Part shown: positions 45,283 to 53,386 of the stretch, piece after piece | Layout of the letters: every line of letters starts with the position of its first letter | How positions within the stretch are numbered: position 1 is the stretch's first letter | Origin: an uncultured Eubacteriales bacterium | Lineage (GTDB): Bacteria; Bacillota; Clostridia; Oscillospirales; Acutalibacteraceae | Direction of reading: 5' to 3' | DNA length: 64,000 nucleotides | NCBI GenBank assembly: GCA_934457115.1 | Contig: CAKSHI010000005.1 | Location: forward strand, 37,991 to 101,990 | Notes under the pieces: model-generated | The model's database searches: none | Seen by the model: the letters and a program-made list of their open reading frames with translations, nothing else | What the model was told of the DNA's origin: nothing | Program-made: the position numbers and the translations under genes

Positions 45283-45996
45283 TTATTTACTATTGTAATA
45301 GTCTAAAAATCCACAATAGATAGTAAATGCCATTTGTTTTTGATAATTAGGGTCTATTAATTTTTTGGATTCTTCCGCATTGGATAGAAAGCCGCATTCA
45401 ACGATAATTGCGGGTATGGTTGCTTTGGAAAGAAGATAGATACTACTGTTTGCGGGTTTTGTTTCCCTTGTGTTGGCAGGCTGCATTAATCCTACAACGG
45501 CTTTTTTGACATATTCGGCTAAAAGGTTACTTTCGGGATTATTTGTTGAATAAAAGATTTGAGTACCAAAATATTTGCTGCTTTCAAATTGGTTTTGATG
45601 AATGCTTATTAAAACATTATTTGGGCTTGAGTTAGCAATTTCTACTCTTTTGTGAAGGTCCGATACTTTTTTATTACGTAAAGATTTTGCATCATTATCG
45701 TATATAGCTGTATCTTCTTCTCTAATCATTTCAACTTGAAATCCTGCCAAAAGAAAAATTTCTTTTAAATCTTTAGCGATAGCTAAGTTTACATCTTTTT
45801 CTAAAGTTTTGCCGTCAATACTTTGAGTTCCGCCGTCCTCTCCGCCGTGACCAGCATCGATTATTATAGTAGGTGCAGTTTCTCCTTTTTTAGACATAAT
45901 TGAATATCCTATTGGTTTTGCGTAATTTCCAACTAGTATAGAAAATAAGATAATTAGTACTCCAACAGCAGAGTAAATGCCTATTCTTTTAATCAT
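45283..45996 (-). CDS. N-acetylmuramoyl-L-alanine amidase (Amidase_3), CwlD-like
   Basis: Zinc amidase cleaving the lactyl-amide bond of peptidoglycan. 237 residues: N-terminal membrane anchor (IYSAVGVLIILFSILVG), then the catalytic domain with IIDAGHGGEDGG (His), LEKDVNL (Glu), ISIHQN (His) and the catalytic VECGFLSN. Single-domain layout and size resemble CwlD, which makes muramic lactam in spore cortex, but the family is also used in vegetative cells and no other sporulation gene is in the window. The ATG at 45996 is preferred (GAG 8 bases upstream) over a GTG three codons earlier. Confidence 0.92.
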   Translation of the reverse strand: MIKRIGIYSAVGVLIILFSILVGNYAKPIGYSIMSKKGETAPTIIIDAGHGGEDGGTQSIDGKTLEKDVNLAIAKDLKEIFLLAGFQVEMIREEDTAIYDNDAKSLRNKKVSDLHKRVEIANSSPNNVLISIHQNQFESSKYFGTQIFYSTNNPESNLLAEYVKKAVVGLMQPANTRETKPANSSIYLLSKATIPAIIVECGFLSNAEESKKLIDPNYQKQMAFTIYCGFLDYYNSK

Positions 45997-46052
45997 ATTA
46001 TTCACTCGTTTCTTTGAGTTTATTTTTATAATTAAAAGTCCTTGTTTTTATG

Positions 46053-48131
46053 TTATTTACTGTCCATGGATTTTTTATTTTCTTTTAAGATATCATCACT
46101 TCCATTAGCCTTAATAAATATATGCTCGTAATCTTTATAAATATTCAATATGTTTTGTGGTGAAGCAACATAACCGGTATACAAATTTATAAAGTCATTA
46201 TGTACTTTATAAGCAGCTCTTACTTTAAAGCAATTTGTAAGTAATGCGAGCTTTTCGTATGCCATAATGTGGCTTTCGCTGTTATATGGTGGGTTACCTA
46301 AGGCCAAATCTCTCATGTCGGTTTTTACATCTTTAAAGGAGTGCTTTCTAAAGTTATCAGTTAGGGTTAAAATGCGACTGAATGAAGGTAATATATTGGA
46401 ACAAGCACGTACGGAGGCCTTTATAGTCTGCTGATCTAATCCCTCGAAAAAGTTTGTAGAAATTAATAATTCTGAATATCTTGATAAAAGGCTGTTTTTA
46501 AAATTATTTTCTTTAAATATACTTGATATATCAGATCTAACATCATCAAAGCTTCTTTTCCTGAAGTTAGATGTAATGTCCATTAAATTTACAAGTTCGA
46601 TTGGATCATTAGAGCAAAAATCCAACTTGCTTCTTAGTTCATCACTATTTGGGTCGGGGAAATTGTTTTCCGCTTTATAGTACTGCAAAAGAGTTATAAA
46701 AGAGTATAATTGTTCAATATTTGCCTTGCGCATACTAACATTATAAATATTATTGAACATTATATAAAGCTCTTCTAAAGTTTTTAGTGTAAATCCGTCA
46801 GTTACATCACTGAATAATAGTGAAAGTTTATTTGAGTACTTATTATTATTACCATCGCTACCCAGATTTACCTTATCAACCAAGTTCTTTTGTGTTTCTT
46901 GATATGTGGATTGGTTTAAAAAAGAATAGCCTCTTACCATATTTGAGGAATTTTTTTTCTCGAAACTATCTTTAGGTTCTTGTCTTGTATCTAAGACTTT
47001 AAAGATATTTTTAGATTTTTTAATATCATTTATATTGGTATCTTTAAATCCATTGGTTCCTTTATAAAAGGATACATATAATTCGGCATCTTCTTTTTTC
47101 CAAATATTTTTAGTTTTTTTAGATTTAACTTCAAATAGATTATACATATCTTGGGTGGAATTGTTAATGTCAAAATTATCCATATTCTCGAGCATATATA
47201 TATATACATCCATAATTCTTTTTCGTTCTTTTTCTAAGTGGCCGTAATATCCTATATTTTTTAGATCTGACCTAATATTTTCTGCATCTTTGTTTGATTT
47301 ATCTTTAGCTTTGTAAAGTCTAAGAAAATCATCAACATAAGGTTCAAACATTTTTTCAGTATGGTAAAATTTTCGTCTAAAGAAAAAGACAGTGCGCATG
47401 AATCGTTCTGCATAATATATGTCTATACCTTTTTGGGTAATTTTATTAATAGAATCACCCGAAAAACATTTAAAATACTGGCTGTACTTTGTTTCTAAAT
47501 CATCCAAACTCAATGAATAGTTATAGGTTGTTCTTTTCATATCATATAAAATCTGTTCTTTATAATTTTTTGCATCTTCAGTACCGTTTCCTTTAACTGA
47601 TTTGAAGATGTTGGATATAAGGGTAGATAGCGGGCCAACAAGGCTTAAGAGTTGGCCGATTCCGATAAATTGGACTGATGTACTGTTTTCATCAGGCTTA
47701 ATTAGTGAATTTTTTTGAATATGAGCAAGGTTATTGCTTGCAATATCAGAAGAACCTTGAGTTGATTCAGTGTTGGGGGTATTTTCGGAATCGTTAATAG
47801 CATCATTTTCAAGTTTTTCGCCGTTTGAATCAGTTACAATTCCCAGCGCTTGTTGATAAATATGAGCTATTTCATGTTTGATTATAGTTTTGTTATTTTT
47901 ATATTTTTCGTCTACAAAGATATTATTGCCTATTGCCATACCCTTAAAGCCTAAATTTTGGGATGAATTTACTACATTTAAATTTACTTTGTCAACATCT
48001 AAACTATATTTAGACGCAGCATAATTAACTGCCCAATTAGGCAATTTTTCCTTTTGTGTATTTACATTTTTATTTGAATTTGTATTGCTAGGGTCTTTTT
48101 GCTCTTTTTCTAAGAAGTCTACATTACTCAT
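46053..48131 (-). CDS. Large unknown protein with N-terminal DUF4157-like HExxH domain
   Basis: 692 residues. About residues 28-97 read as a DUF4157 domain: LPNWAVNYAASKYSLDVDKV, then GMAIGNNIFVDEK and the zincin motif HEIAH (86-90) followed by IYQQ; Glu108 in KLENDA may be the third ligand. DUF4157 is an N-terminal mark of many extracellular contractile injection system cargo proteins. A low-complexity linker (100-150), a hydrophobic stretch (154-176) and a long helical region with a duplicated NFRK[RH]SF[DK]DV element (about 519 and 587) follow. No signal peptide. ATG at 48131 has GAGGTG 6 bases upstream and is served by a consensus promoter. I do not recognise the C-terminal domain. Homologues of the injection tube are absent here. 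Confidence 0.75.
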   Translation of the reverse strand: MSNVDFLEKEQKDPSNTNSNKNVNTQKEKLPNWAVNYAASKYSLDVDKVNLNVVNSSQNLGFKGMAIGNNIFVDEKYKNNKTIIKHEIAHIYQQALGIVTDSNGEKLENDAINDSENTPNTESTQGSSDIASNNLAHIQKNSLIKPDENSTSVQFIGIGQLLSLVGPLSTLISNIFKSVKGNGTEDAKNYKEQILYDMKRTTYNYSLSLDDLETKYSQYFKCFSGDSINKITQKGIDIYYAERFMRTVFFFRRKFYHTEKMFEPYVDDFLRLYKAKDKSNKDAENIRSDLKNIGYYGHLEKERKRIMDVYIYMLENMDNFDINNSTQDMYNLFEVKSKKTKNIWKKEDAELYVSFYKGTNGFKDTNINDIKKSKNIFKVLDTRQEPKDSFEKKNSSNMVRGYSFLNQSTYQETQKNLVDKVNLGSDGNNNKYSNKLSLLFSDVTDGFTLKTLEELYIMFNNIYNVSMRKANIEQLYSFITLLQYYKAENNFPDPNSDELRSKLDFCSNDPIELVNLMDITSNFRKRSFDDVRSDISSIFKENNFKNSLLSRYSELLISTNFFEGLDQQTIKASVRACSNILPSFSRILTLTDNFRKHSFKDVKTDMRDLALGNPPYNSESHIMAYEKLALLTNCFKVRAAYKVHNDFINLYTGYVASPQNILNIYKDYEHIFIKANGSDDILKENKKSMDSK

Positions 48132-48177
48132 AATAAACACCTCAAAGATTTGAAAAATACCTATTACCTTATTTGCT

Positions 48178-48206
48178 ATTATAATATTTTGTTGTATAAG
48201 TGTCAA
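48178..48206 (-). promoter_or_regulatory. Perfect consensus sigma-A promoter of the DUF4157 gene
   Basis: On the minus strand TTGACA (48206-48201), exactly 17 bases, then TATAAT (48183-48178): both hexamers and the spacer match consensus. Start of transcription near 48171. Confidence 0.85.
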
Positions 48207-48344
48207 TAATATATAACATTTTCAAAAAATATTTTGTGTGGCATATGTTTTTTATGGTATACTATATAATTGACAGATGAAGGTCTTAATTGTATTATAT
48301 TATTAAAAAAATAGACTTAATTCCTGTAAAAATACTTTGATTTG

Positions 48345-48353
48345 TGATATAAT
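48345..48353 (+). promoter_or_regulatory. Extended -10 promoter of the propeller-like gene
   Basis: TG-A-TATAAT at 48345-48353, with TGTAAA 17 bases upstream as a weak -35; about 34 bases before the ATG at 48387. Confidence 0.55.
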
Positions 48354-48386
48354 AACCATACATTATCAATAGAAAAGAGGGGTATT

Positions 48387-49502
48387 ATGCTTGTAGTAGA
48401 CATTAGAAATACTAAATATCAAAGAAACATTGAAATAGTCGGTTCGATTAATAATTGCATCTACTACTATGAGGAAAAAATTAAGAATGATATTTTATAT
48501 TTAACTCTTTTTGAATATAGTATAGAAACTAATCGAGAATGTATTGTAATGACATATATTTTAAAGGATAAGGCATCTATTATCCACCCTATAATAGTGG
48601 AAAATCTCATGTATTTAGTTTTGGAAAACGGTCGAGGTGACGTATGGATTTTCAAAATAGATAGAGAAAGAAGGATAGAAGTATCAAGGAAGAAGGTTGA
48701 GTGCGATGGCATATATGTAAATTGCCAGTGCTTGGATAATAGGTATTTATTAATTTCAACTAAAGATGCAGATAATAATGCACTTGATTTAAAGTATAAT
48801 TTTTATCTTTACGATACCGAAGGTCAAAAACTATTTTTAGCTAAAGATAGTATTTTTGCCGGGGTTGATCCTTTGGATATTAGGGTTTTTAAAGAGGATA
48901 ATGTTTATAATGTACTTATTCTAAAGAAGAATCTAAGTTTAGGAGATAAGGCTCAACTTGAAAAGTCCGTACTTTTAATTTGTTCAAGTGTTTTAATAGA
49001 TAATATTAGGTCCAAGAGTGAGGAGTTATTTACAAGATATGTATTTGAACATAGCGAAAGAGGATCGCTTGAAATAGTTGGTGAGGATACCCAAAACATA
49101 TATTTTATTTTTAAATCAATCTTTAAGGGTGATATAGGACTTTGTTCATATAATAAAAAAAATGAATGTCTAAAAAAAATAAAAGAACTAAAACATTTGG
49201 AGAATAAGTTAAATAAGTATCACATAAGTAAATATCCGTTTAGGATTCATGCTTTATCCAATAATCAAGAAAGTTCAAAAGTTGAAGGTGTATTTAATTG
49301 CAGTATTAATACGGAATTTAATCCAAGGTATGGTGAGTTTATGGATTGCATAGAAGATCGATTTATTATTTGCAAGAATGTTCTTCTTGCACCTAACAAT
49401 GCCCAAGAAGAGTATATAACCATATATGATAATATATTAAAAACGGAAGAATGCTTTAAGGCTAGATGCTTTGTATGCGATAAAAATTTATTTTTATATT
49501 AA
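48387..49502 (+). CDS. Unknown protein, probably a beta-propeller
   Basis: 371 residues, no signal peptide or membrane helix. At least five stretches alternate short hydrophobic strands with polar turns in blade-like form (NCIYYYEEK...FEYSIET, LMYLVLEN...WIFKIDR, RYLLISTK...FYLYDTEG, IYFIFKS...LCSYNKK, RFIICKN...ITIYDN), suggesting a beta-propeller of degenerate repeats. I do not recognise the family. GAGGGG site 5 bases before the ATG. It is divergent from the DUF4157 gene, with separate promoters in a 255-base gap, and is followed after 22 bases by a DUF308 gene. Confidence 0.7.
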   Translation: MLVVDIRNTKYQRNIEIVGSINNCIYYYEEKIKNDILYLTLFEYSIETNRECIVMTYILKDKASIIHPIIVENLMYLVLENGRGDVWIFKIDRERRIEVSRKKVECDGIYVNCQCLDNRYLLISTKDADNNALDLKYNFYLYDTEGQKLFLAKDSIFAGVDPLDIRVFKEDNVYNVLILKKNLSLGDKAQLEKSVLLICSSVLIDNIRSKSEELFTRYVFEHSERGSLEIVGEDTQNIYFIFKSIFKGDIGLCSYNKKNECLKKIKELKHLENKLNKYHISKYPFRIHALSNNQESSKVEGVFNCSINTEFNPRYGEFMDCIEDRFIICKNVLLAPNNAQEEYITIYDNILKTEECFKARCFVCDKNLFLY

Positions 49503-49524
49503 GGATAAGATGGGGGTTATATTT

Positions 49525-50073
49525 ATGATCAATAAGGTTTCTTCTTTTAAATTTTCACTTTTTATAGTTTCCTTGGTATTTATTTTGTTAGGTCTTTATT
49601 CAGTGGTTTACCCTAATGGTATTGTTATGTTTTTGTCGTATGTCATAGGGACTATACTTTGTGCTGTTGGAGTAAGCTATGTTTTTGAGGGAATAAGAAA
49701 TAGCAGTAATATGATGTTTCCCTTTTTTAAGATATTTTTTGGAATCATATTTTGTATTTTAGGTGTTACCTTTATTATTAAGCACAATATACCATACGTT
49801 ATCATAGCATTTGGATTTGGAGTTTGGGCTATTTCCGTAGGTTCTTATAAACTTTGGCTTGGATTGGAGTTTAGAAAACAGGGTCAAAAATGTACATGGT
49901 TAATCGTAGGAAGTATTCTTCATATACTATTTGGTATTGCAATGTTTGTTTTCCCTATGATAACTACTAGTATTTGGATTCAAGTATTTGGGCTTTATTG
50001 GATATTCCTAGGGATATGCATTATCATCTCACTATTTTCCAAGGATAGTTATATAAATCTATTACCATTTTAA
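49525..50073 (+). CDS. HdeD/DUF308 family membrane protein (second copy)
   Basis: 182 residues, six predicted helices in three hairpins, like the protein at 37096 but with little identity (GLYSVVYPNGIVMFLSYVIG, ILGVTFIIKHN). ATG at 49525 with GGGGG 8 bases upstream; an ATG at 49510 preceded by AAGGA is possible. It is cotranscribed with the propeller-like gene and ends at a terminator. Confidence 0.8.
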   Translation: MINKVSSFKFSLFIVSLVFILLGLYSVVYPNGIVMFLSYVIGTILCAVGVSYVFEGIRNSSNMMFPFFKIFFGIIFCILGVTFIIKHNIPYVIIAFGFGVWAISVGSYKLWLGLEFRKQGQKCTWLIVGSILHILFGIAMFVFPMITTSIWIQVFGLYWIFLGICIIISLFSKDSYINLLPF

Positions 50074-50083
50074 TTTAAGCTAT

Positions 50084-50120
50084 AAAACATCATAGAAAAA
50101 ACTATGATGTTTTATTTTTA
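50084..50120 (+). terminator. Terminator after the second DUF308 gene
   Basis: Perfect 12-bp stem (50084-50095 with 50102-50113) followed by a T-rich tail. Confidence 0.85.
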
Positions 50121-50132
50121 GGAGGGATGCCC

Positions 50133-50939
50133 TTGAAACGAAATACATTGATTGCATATACCTTTGTGATGGCAGTTTTATCTATTATATCCGTTGCCTT
50201 AGTTATATTGAATTTTATTGGGGAAATAAAAATATTCTCATATCCATATTTGATTATAGATACTTTTATAACGTTTTTGTTTTTGGTTGATTACGTTTTA
50301 AGATTTATAAAGTCTAGTGATAAAAGGGTATTTTTTGAAAGAAATATATTTGACCTTATTGCAATGTTGCCAATCATTCTCATTTTAAAAGTTTCTAATT
50401 TAAGAAATTTTATTTTACTTGCGGCTATTTTTAAGTTTTCTAATATTGCAAAGATTATACGTCTTATGCATGTATTGAATTTCGCGTCTAATCTTAGAAG
50501 AAAGACGGTTAAATTTTTATATACAAATGGTTTTATATATGTTTTGTGTGTTACGCTTAGTTTTATAATTTTTTCGTCTGCATTGATGAGTTATCTTGAA
50601 GGATGGACCTTTGATCAATCAATTTGGTTTAGCGTTACTACTTGTGCTACTGTAGGGTATGGTGATTTAGCTCCAATGACACGTACCGGAAAGGCAATTT
50701 CCATTATATTGATGATATTTGGTGTTGCACTGCTTAGTATGTTGACCGGTACAATAACTACTTATTTTTCTAATAAGGCCAAATCTAAAAGAGTTATACA
50801 TAAAAATAATGTTTCCGAACTATTAGATGTCTGCGCCTCATTTTCTCAACAAGAGTTGGACTTGCTGATAGATATAGCCAAGAATATTTCAAGCGGGACA
50901 ATCGAGATTTCCATGAAAGATTCCAAGAAGGGTAAGTAA
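50133..50939 (+). CDS. Voltage-gated-type potassium channel
   Basis: 268 residues with a six-helix layout: four helices in the first 130 residues, then the pore unit with the selectivity filter TTCATVGYGDLAP (TVGYGD at about 173-178) and a C-terminal coiled segment. The fourth helix lacks a regular arginine ladder (FKFSNIAKIIRLMHV), so voltage gating is doubtful. Start taken as TTG at 50133, 7 bases after GGAGG; an ATG at 50127 directly abuts the site and adds two residues. Confidence 0.9.
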   Translation: MKRNTLIAYTFVMAVLSIISVALVILNFIGEIKIFSYPYLIIDTFITFLFLVDYVLRFIKSSDKRVFFERNIFDLIAMLPIILILKVSNLRNFILLAAIFKFSNIAKIIRLMHVLNFASNLRRKTVKFLYTNGFIYVLCVTLSFIIFSSALMSYLEGWTFDQSIWFSVTTCATVGYGDLAPMTRTGKAISIILMIFGVALLSMLTGTITTYFSNKAKSKRVIHKNNVSELLDVCASFSQQELDLLIDIAKNISSGTIEISMKDSKKGK

Positions 50940-50961
50940 TGATATTTAATTACATATAAAA

Positions 50962-51000
50962 TCCCCTAATGCAGAAGTGAGATTCTACATTAGGGGAGAT
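50962..51000. terminator. Bidirectional terminator between convergent channel and lipoprotein genes
   Basis: 10-bp perfect stem (50962-50971 with 50988-50997) with further loop pairing and A/T runs on both sides. Confidence 0.8.
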
Positions 51001-51013
51001 TTGTAATTATTTA

Positions 51014-51475
51014 TTAAACAGATGGTTTGCTAACAGGTGGATTATCAATGGATTCGCTAGAGGATGTTTCACTTTGAAGGGATGCAATCTCGTTTAAACC
51101 GTCCTTTAACTGTTTGGAGAAATTTTCACAAGCTTTAAGATGTTCCTCTAGGGAATTAATTAGTTTATCAGCCTCTTCCGGTGAATATATATCTTTATTC
51201 TCATTATAGGTTTTACGAATTTCTATGGATTGTGTTATAATATCTTGCATAGTAGCCTTTAATTGGTTAAGCTTATCTGTATATTCAATATCTTCCGGTA
51301 TTGAAGGATAAGCATTTACAGAATTTTCGCAATCTTTAATCAAACTTTCATATTGAGCCATGAGGTTATCCATCTTAGTTTTTTGTTCATCTGATGCACT
51401 GCTGCATGAGGTAAGTCCCAATAATGACAATACCGCAAGAAGAACAAGTATGGATGTTGACAAAGTTTTTTTCAT
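51014..51475 (-). CDS. Small lipoprotein, helical, function unknown
   Basis: 153 residues: a signal peptide ending with the lipobox LTSC (acylated Cys about residue 24), then a mainly helical, charged domain with heptad-like Leu/Ile spacing and a Ser/Pro-rich tail. AAAGGAG precedes the ATG. No known domain recognised. Single-gene unit. Confidence 0.82.
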   Translation of the reverse strand: MKKTLSTSILVLLAVLSLLGLTSCSSASDEQKTKMDNLMAQYESLIKDCENSVNAYPSIPEDIEYTDKLNQLKATMQDIITQSIEIRKTYNENKDIYSPEEADKLINSLEEHLKACENFSKQLKDGLNEIASLQSETSSSESIDNPPVSKPSV

Positions 51476-51614
51476 TTTAATTCGCTCCTTTTATATTATT
51501 TTTATAGTTTAACTATGAATTAATAATATAACATTCAAGAAGAAAAATCAATAATAAAATAAAAAAATAAGTTAAAATAGCATAAAATTAATGTGAAGGA
51601 GGGAATAGATTTAA

Positions 51615-52172
51615 ATGGATCAATCAAGTGAGAAAAAAGTTATATTTGTGTTGTTTGCATCCCCGCATCAAAGCGGCAACACATCAAAGCTTTTAAATTA
51701 TTATTTAAGAAATTTTACGACATATGAAGTAGTTATGTTTGACGTATATAAAAATGAGGTAAGGCCATGTATAGGTTGTGATTATTGCAAAGAAAATAAT
51801 GAATGCATATATAATGACTTTGCTGAGATTGATAGGTACCTAAATATAGCTGATATATTAGTAATAGCGACACCTTCATATAATCTAAGTTTTCCTGCTC
51901 CGTTAAAGGCTATATTTGATAGAATGCAGATATATTTTTCAAAAAGATTTTTTAAAAACATTGTTCCGCCAATAGAAAAAAAGAAAGAGGCAGTGTTGCT
52001 TTTGACTACGGGTAGAGATTCGGGAATATCAAGAAAAATTATGACTTGTCAGTTAAATATGATTTTTAGCATTATTAACGCAAAATTAGCTAAGACCATA
52101 GTACTTGATTATACTGATAATATTGAGGACGTAAGCCTTGAATATATAGAAAAAAATTTAAAAATATATTGA
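51615..52172 (+). CDS. NADPH-dependent FMN reductase / flavodoxin-fold protein
   Basis: 185 residues, flavodoxin-like fold: VLFASPHQSGNTSKLL (FMN phosphate loop), the CIGCDYCKENNECIYND segment typical of iron-sulfur flavoproteins and MdaB-like reductases, and TPSYNLSFPAPLKAIFDRM. The cysteine set CxxCxxC...C may bind a [4Fe-4S] cluster. AAGGAGGG precedes the ATG. Electron partner unknown. Confidence 0.88.
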   Translation: MDQSSEKKVIFVLFASPHQSGNTSKLLNYYLRNFTTYEVVMFDVYKNEVRPCIGCDYCKENNECIYNDFAEIDRYLNIADILVIATPSYNLSFPAPLKAIFDRMQIYFSKRFFKNIVPPIEKKKEAVLLLTTGRDSGISRKIMTCQLNMIFSIINAKLAKTIVLDYTDNIEDVSLEYIEKNLKIY

Positions 52173-52338
52173 TTTTTGATTTGTTTAATTAATTATGGTA
52201 GAATAATTATCACAAAATTGTAGAAATTAAAATTTTAAGCTTGCAAAATCTTATAGATATTGAGATAATTATATTGGTATATATTGTTTAATCAAACTTT
52301 ACTGAATTTAATATAGTTGTATTATTGGAGGACTTACG

Positions 52339-53352
52339 ATGGAAAATAGTTGCGCTATAATACTTGCAGCCGGTGAAGGCAAGCGCATGAAATCTAAATC
52401 ACCAAAGGTACTTTCAGAAGTACTTTTTAAACCAATGCTTGGTTGGGTTATAGATGCTGTTTCTGCATCAAATATAAAGGATATATGTGTTATTTCGGGA
52501 TTTAAGCATGAGGAAGTAGAAGAATATTTAAGTAATAATTATTCATTTTGCAAGAATGCATTGCAACTTGAGCGAAAGGGAACAGCTCATGCAGTCAAAA
52601 TGGCAGAAGATTTTTTAAAGATACATAAAGGGAAAGATGTCCTTATTTTAAATGGCGACGCTCCATTTATAAGCCATAAGACAATAGAAGATGCTTATAA
52701 TATGCATAAATCGCAAAAGAATGCGGCTACGGTTGTGTCTGCTTGTTTAGATAATCCTTTCGGCTACGGACGAATTGTAAGAAATAAATTAAGCGGTAAA
52801 GTCGAGGCTATTGTTGAGCAAAAGGATGCCAATGAGGATATTCAAAAGATAAATGAGGTCAATTCGGGAGCGTATTGGTTCAATGTTGATTCACTTATTT
52901 CAGTACTTGATGATATATCTAACGATAATGCTCAAGGTGAATATTATTTACCTGATGCCTTAAAACTCCTTTTGAAAAGAAATAATGATATAGACGCCTT
53001 TGTGGCACAGTCACAAGAGCTTGTTTTAGGGGCTAACGATTGTTTTCAGTTGTATGAGCTTAATCAAATAGCACGGTCTAACATTATAAAGAAATTTATG
53101 GATAAGGGAATTAAAATTCCATGCCATGATGGCATAATAATAGGACCTGATGTGTCTATTGGAGAGGGTTCAACTATACTTTCGGGCAGCATAATTTCAG
53201 GAGCAACATCTATTGGTAACAATTGTATAGTAGGTCCAAACTCTTATATTGTTGACAGCACGGTTGGAAGTAATGTAAAATTAAACTGTGTTAGTATAGA
53301 AAAAGCGTATATTAATGATAATGAAGGCGTTAAGCCATTTACATGTTTATAA
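52339..53352 (+). CDS. glmU: GlmU-like N-acetylglucosamine-1-phosphate uridyltransferase lacking the acetyltransferase domain
   Basis: 337 residues. The pyrophosphorylase domain is complete: AIILAAGEGKRMKSKSPKVL, GTAHAVKMAE, LILNGDAPFIS, NPFGYGRIV, EVNSGAYWFN and GEYYLPDAL. The left-handed beta-helix begins (GPDVSIGEGSTILSG) but the protein stops after about 3-4 coils, so the acetyltransferase active site and C-terminus of normal 450-residue GlmU are missing. prs follows 34 bases later, so no broken remainder is present. Glucosamine-1-phosphate acetylation must be done by another enzyme. ATG with GGAGG upstream. Confidence 0.9.
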   Translation: MENSCAIILAAGEGKRMKSKSPKVLSEVLFKPMLGWVIDAVSASNIKDICVISGFKHEEVEEYLSNNYSFCKNALQLERKGTAHAVKMAEDFLKIHKGKDVLILNGDAPFISHKTIEDAYNMHKSQKNAATVVSACLDNPFGYGRIVRNKLSGKVEAIVEQKDANEDIQKINEVNSGAYWFNVDSLISVLDDISNDNAQGEYYLPDALKLLLKRNNDIDAFVAQSQELVLGANDCFQLYELNQIARSNIIKKFMDKGIKIPCHDGIIIGPDVSIGEGSTILSGSIISGATSIGNNCIVGPNSYIVDSTVGSNVKLNCVSIEKAYINDNEGVKPFTCL

Positions 53353-53386
53353 GATCTAAATAGGTATAATAAGGAGGACATTAAAA

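Noticed and set aside
45997..48131. Complete contractile injection system or phage-tail cluster
   Set aside because: No sheath, tube, baseplate, spike or AAA ATPase gene is visible in the window; only the DUF4157-like protein is present.
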